Assembly (NCBI GenBank): GCA_017853455.1
Contig: JAFMJM010000126.1
Coordinates: 1-7,087, forward strand
Source: Acidimicrobiia bacterium
Lineage (GTDB): Bacteria; Actinomycetota; Acidimicrobiia; IMCC26256; PALSA-555
Direction of reading: 5' to 3'
Length of the DNA stretch: 7,087 nt
Part shown: one piece after another, positions 5,290 through 7,087 of the stretch
Position numbering within the stretch: the stretch's first letter is position 1
Layout: the number at the start of each line of letters is the position of its first letter
Program-made: the position numbers and the translations under genes
Notes under the pieces: model-generated
The model's database searches: none
The model's input: the letters and a program-made list of their open reading frames with translations, nothing else
Told to the model about the DNA's origin: nothing

Positions 5290-6411
5290 TCAGGCGGGGA
5301 GGTCGGCGAGGTACGCGCCGATCTTCACCAACTGCGACGACGTCCCGCCGAGCGACAGCTCGAGCTTCTTCGCCAGCAGGAAGTAGCGGTGCAGCGGGTA
5401 GTCGCGGTCGACGCCCATGCCGCCGTGGAGGTGCTGGGCGGCGTGGACGACGCGCTGGCCGCCCTCGGCCGCCCAGAACTTGGCGACGGCCACCTCGGGT
5501 GCGGCGGGCAGGTCCTCGGCCAGGCGCCACACCGCCTGCCAGGCGGTGAGCCGGATCGCCTCGGTGTCGATGTAGGCGTCGGCGGCGCGCTGGCCGACCG
5601 CCTGGAAGGTGGCGATCGGCCGGTCGAACTGCTCGCGGGTCTTCGTGTACTCGGCGGTCATGCGCAGGGCGGCCTCGGCCACCCCGGCCATGACCACGCA
5701 CTGCGCGGCGGTGGCGCGCTCCACCAGCCAGAGCAGGGCGGCGGCCCCGTCGGCGGGGCCGGCGACGACGTCGGCGTCGGCGACCACGACCCCGTCGAGG
5801 ATCAGGCGGGCCTCGGGGTCGCCGTTGGTGGTGTCCTGGCGCAACCGGGTCACGCCCGCCGCCGTCGGGTCGACCAGGGCGAGCACCACGCCACCGTCGG
5901 CGGTCGACGCCGGCACCAGCACCCGGTCGGCGACCAGCCCGGCGGGCACGCAGTCCTTCTGCCCGGTCAGGGCCCAGCCGTCACCGGAGCGGGCGGCGGT
6001 GGTGGTCGGGGCCAGCGGGTCGGCGGCCAGCTCGACGAGCGCCGCGGTCAGCACCGTGGTGCCGGCGGCGACCCCGGGCAGGACCGCCGCCTGCAGCGCC
6101 GCCGGGGCGAACCGGGCCACGGGCAGGGCGCCGAGCACGACCGTCGGCAGGTACGGCACCGGTGCGACGGTGCGGCCGATCTGCTCGAGCACCACCGCCG
6201 CCTCGAGGTAGCCGAGGCCGAGGCCGCCGTGCTCCTCGGGAACGGCGACCCCGAGCAGACCGGCACCGGCGAGCTGGGCCCACAGGTCGCGGTCGAAGTG
6301 GTCGGTCCCGGCGTCGATCTCCTTGAGGCGCTCGTTGGAGAGCTCGCCCTCGAGGATCTGGGTCGCGAGGTCGCGCAGGTCCTGCTGTGCTTCGGAGAGG
6401 TCGAAGTCCAT
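5290..6411 (-). CDS. Acyl-CoA dehydrogenase, probable non-catalytic (FAD-binding) subunit of a heteromeric ACAD
   Basis: A 373-residue ACAD-family protein, full length. The N-terminal domain runs from MDFDLSEAQQDLRDLA through GLLGVAVPEEHGGLGLGYLEAAVVLEQIGR (51-80, key GGLG). The middle domain carries WALTGQKDCV (146-155). The C-terminal domain has TREQFDRPI with R259, and QHLHGGMG (326-333), the residues that hold the FAD pyrophosphate and adenine across the dimer interface. Both known catalytic-Glu positions are empty: A233 aligns with Glu254 of isovaleryl-CoA dehydrogenase, and G355 (LGGTSS) with Glu376 of medium-chain ACAD. It therefore looks like the helper subunit of an alpha2beta2 enzyme, as FadE28 or FadE27 in mycobacterial cholesterol degradation. 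ATG 6411 has GGGAG five bases upstream and follows the partner ACAD by 13 bases. The C-terminus is natural, but the hydrolase frame continues directly after its TGA. Confidence 0.93.
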   Translation of the reverse strand: MDFDLSEAQQDLRDLATQILEGELSNERLKEIDAGTDHFDRDLWAQLAGAGLLGVAVPEEHGGLGLGYLEAAVVLEQIGRTVAPVPYLPTVVLGALPVARFAPAALQAAVLPGVAAGTTVLTAALVELAADPLAPTTTAARSGDGWALTGQKDCVPAGLVADRVLVPASTADGGVVLALVDPTAAGVTRLRQDTTNGDPEARLILDGVVVADADVVAGPADGAAALLWLVERATAAQCVVMAGVAEAALRMTAEYTKTREQFDRPIATFQAVGQRAADAYIDTEAIRLTAWQAVWRLAEDLPAAPEVAVAKFWAAEGGQRVVHAAQHLHGGMGVDRDYPLHRYFLLAKKLELSLGGTSSQLVKIGAYLADLPA

Positions 6412-6424
6412 GGTGACTCCCGGA

Positions 6425-7087
6425 TCAGCGGGGGGCCAGCGGCATGCCGAGGCCGAACACCGCGATCAAGTCGCGCTGGACCTCGTTGACGCCGCCCCCG
6501 AAGGTGAGGATGATCAGGCCGCGGTACTGGTGCTCGAGGCGGGCCTCGAGCTCGACGCCGGGCGCGTCGTCGGTGAGGTACGCCCGCTCACCCATGATCT
6601 CCATGAGCAGTCGGAACGCCTCGAGGTAGAACTCGGTGCCGAAGACCTTGGTCGACGACGCGTCGGCCGGGTGCAGCGACCCCTTGGTCGAGGCCACCGC
6701 GATCTTCCAGTTGATGAGGCGCAGGAACTCGAGGCGGGCGTAGACGCGCGCCAGGTTCATCTGCACCCACTCCTGGTCGATGACCCGCCGGCCGTCGGGC
6801 AGGCGGGTCTCCTGGGCCCAGGCCCGCACGTCGTGGAGGGCCCGGTCGACCAGCCCCGACGAGCAGAGGGTCACGCGCTCGTGGTTGAGCTGCTGGGTGA
6901 TGAGGCTCCACCCGGCGTTCTCCTCGCCGACCCGGGCGGTGGCGGGCACCCGGACGTCCTCGAAGTAGGTCTGGTTGATGTTGTGGTCGCCCATGAGCGA
7001 CAGGGGCACGACCTTGATGCCGGGCGTGTCCATCGGGACGACGAAGAGGGAGATGCCCTTGTGCTTCTTCGCCTCCTGGTTGGTGCG
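6425..7087 (-). CDS. Acyl-CoA dehydrogenase, probable catalytic subunit of a heteromeric ACAD (5' end off the window)
   Basis: C-terminal 220 residues of an ACAD; the frame is open to the right edge, and an internal ATG at 7033 is not the start because preceding codons read RTNQEAKKHKGISLFVVP, classic middle-domain sequence. DTPGIKVVPL and QTYFEDVRVPATARVGEENAGW (39-60, numbered from the window edge) finish the middle domain. E70 in QLNHERVTL aligns, within one residue, with the catalytic Glu254 of isovaleryl-CoA dehydrogenase. The medium-chain-type Glu position is Gly (TFGGGVNEVQR, 195-205). The REQF and Q..GG FAD-adenine motifs are missing (ETRLPDGRR; MEIMGERAY), which the next gene supplies. 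It ends in the conserved QRDLIAVFGLGMP. This pattern matches FadE26/FadE29-type subunits. It is the first visible gene of the minus-strand operon, 13 bases before its partner. Confidence 0.93.
   Translation of the reverse strand, partial: RTNQEAKKHKGISLFVVPMDTPGIKVVPLSLMGDHNINQTYFEDVRVPATARVGEENAGWSLITQQLNHERVTLCSSGLVDRALHDVRAWAQETRLPDGRRVIDQEWVQMNLARVYARLEFLRLINWKIAVASTKGSLHPADASSTKVFGTEFYLEAFRLLMEIMGERAYLTDDAPGVELEARLEHQYRGLIILTFGGGVNEVQRDLIAVFGLGMPLAPR

Noticed and set aside
4339..6489. A 716-codon open frame on the plus strand, opposite the SnoaL-like, hydrolase and ACAD genes
   Set aside because: Its translation is low-complexity Gly/Val/His/Asp-rich with no domain, as expected for the antisense of GC-rich codons. 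The minus-strand genes have clear family motifs in the same stretch.
1..7087. tRNA, rRNA, riboswitch, CRISPR, insertion sequence or attachment site
   Set aside because: No cloverleaf, array-like repeats, transposase motifs or long terminal inverted repeats were seen on either strand.

Overview
The window is very GC-rich (by eye about 70% or more), densely coding, and uses GTG starts and tight overlaps. Together with a KstR-type TetR regulator and several acyl-CoA dehydrogenases this points to an actinomycete, plausibly an Acidimicrobiia or mycobacteria-like lineage. That placement is inference; no marker gene is present.

There are three transcription blocks. (A) Minus strand, 1999 to 1: an SDR dehydrogenase, a TetR regulator whose start overlaps the SDR stop (GTGA), and an acyl-CoA dehydrogenase (ACAD) that runs off the left edge. 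(B) Plus strand, 2118 to 3818: a small cupin protein, apparently leaderless, followed after 18 bases by a class III (CaiB/BaiF) CoA-transferase. A and B diverge from a 118-base intergenic region (2000-2117) that holds a -10-like TACGAT before the cupin GTG and an inverted repeat before the SDR. (C) Minus strand, 7087 to 3828: an ACAD whose 5' end lies off the right edge, a second ACAD 13 bases later, an alpha/beta hydrolase whose start is problematic, and a SnoaL/NTF2-like protein. B and C converge with only 9 bases between stop codons.

All the enzymes fit degradation of an acyl-CoA substrate: CoA transfer, dehydrogenation, hydration or dehydration on a SnoaL fold, alcohol oxidation by the SDR, and hydrolysis. 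The regulator resembles KstR, and the two ACADs of block C have complementary missing residues, as in the alpha2beta2 ACADs of mycobacterial cholesterol side-chain degradation. A steroid or other polycyclic or isoprenoid acyl-CoA is therefore the best guess for the substrate, but it is not proven.

The oddest point is at 5184-5292. The hydrolase reading frame continues directly from the TGA of the preceding ACAD, in the same frame, with no ATG, GTG, TTG or CTG until well inside the fold. A tetranucleotide repeat sits in that gap. I saw no RNA genes, mobile elements or CRISPR arrays. No stretch longer than 118 bases lacks a gene.
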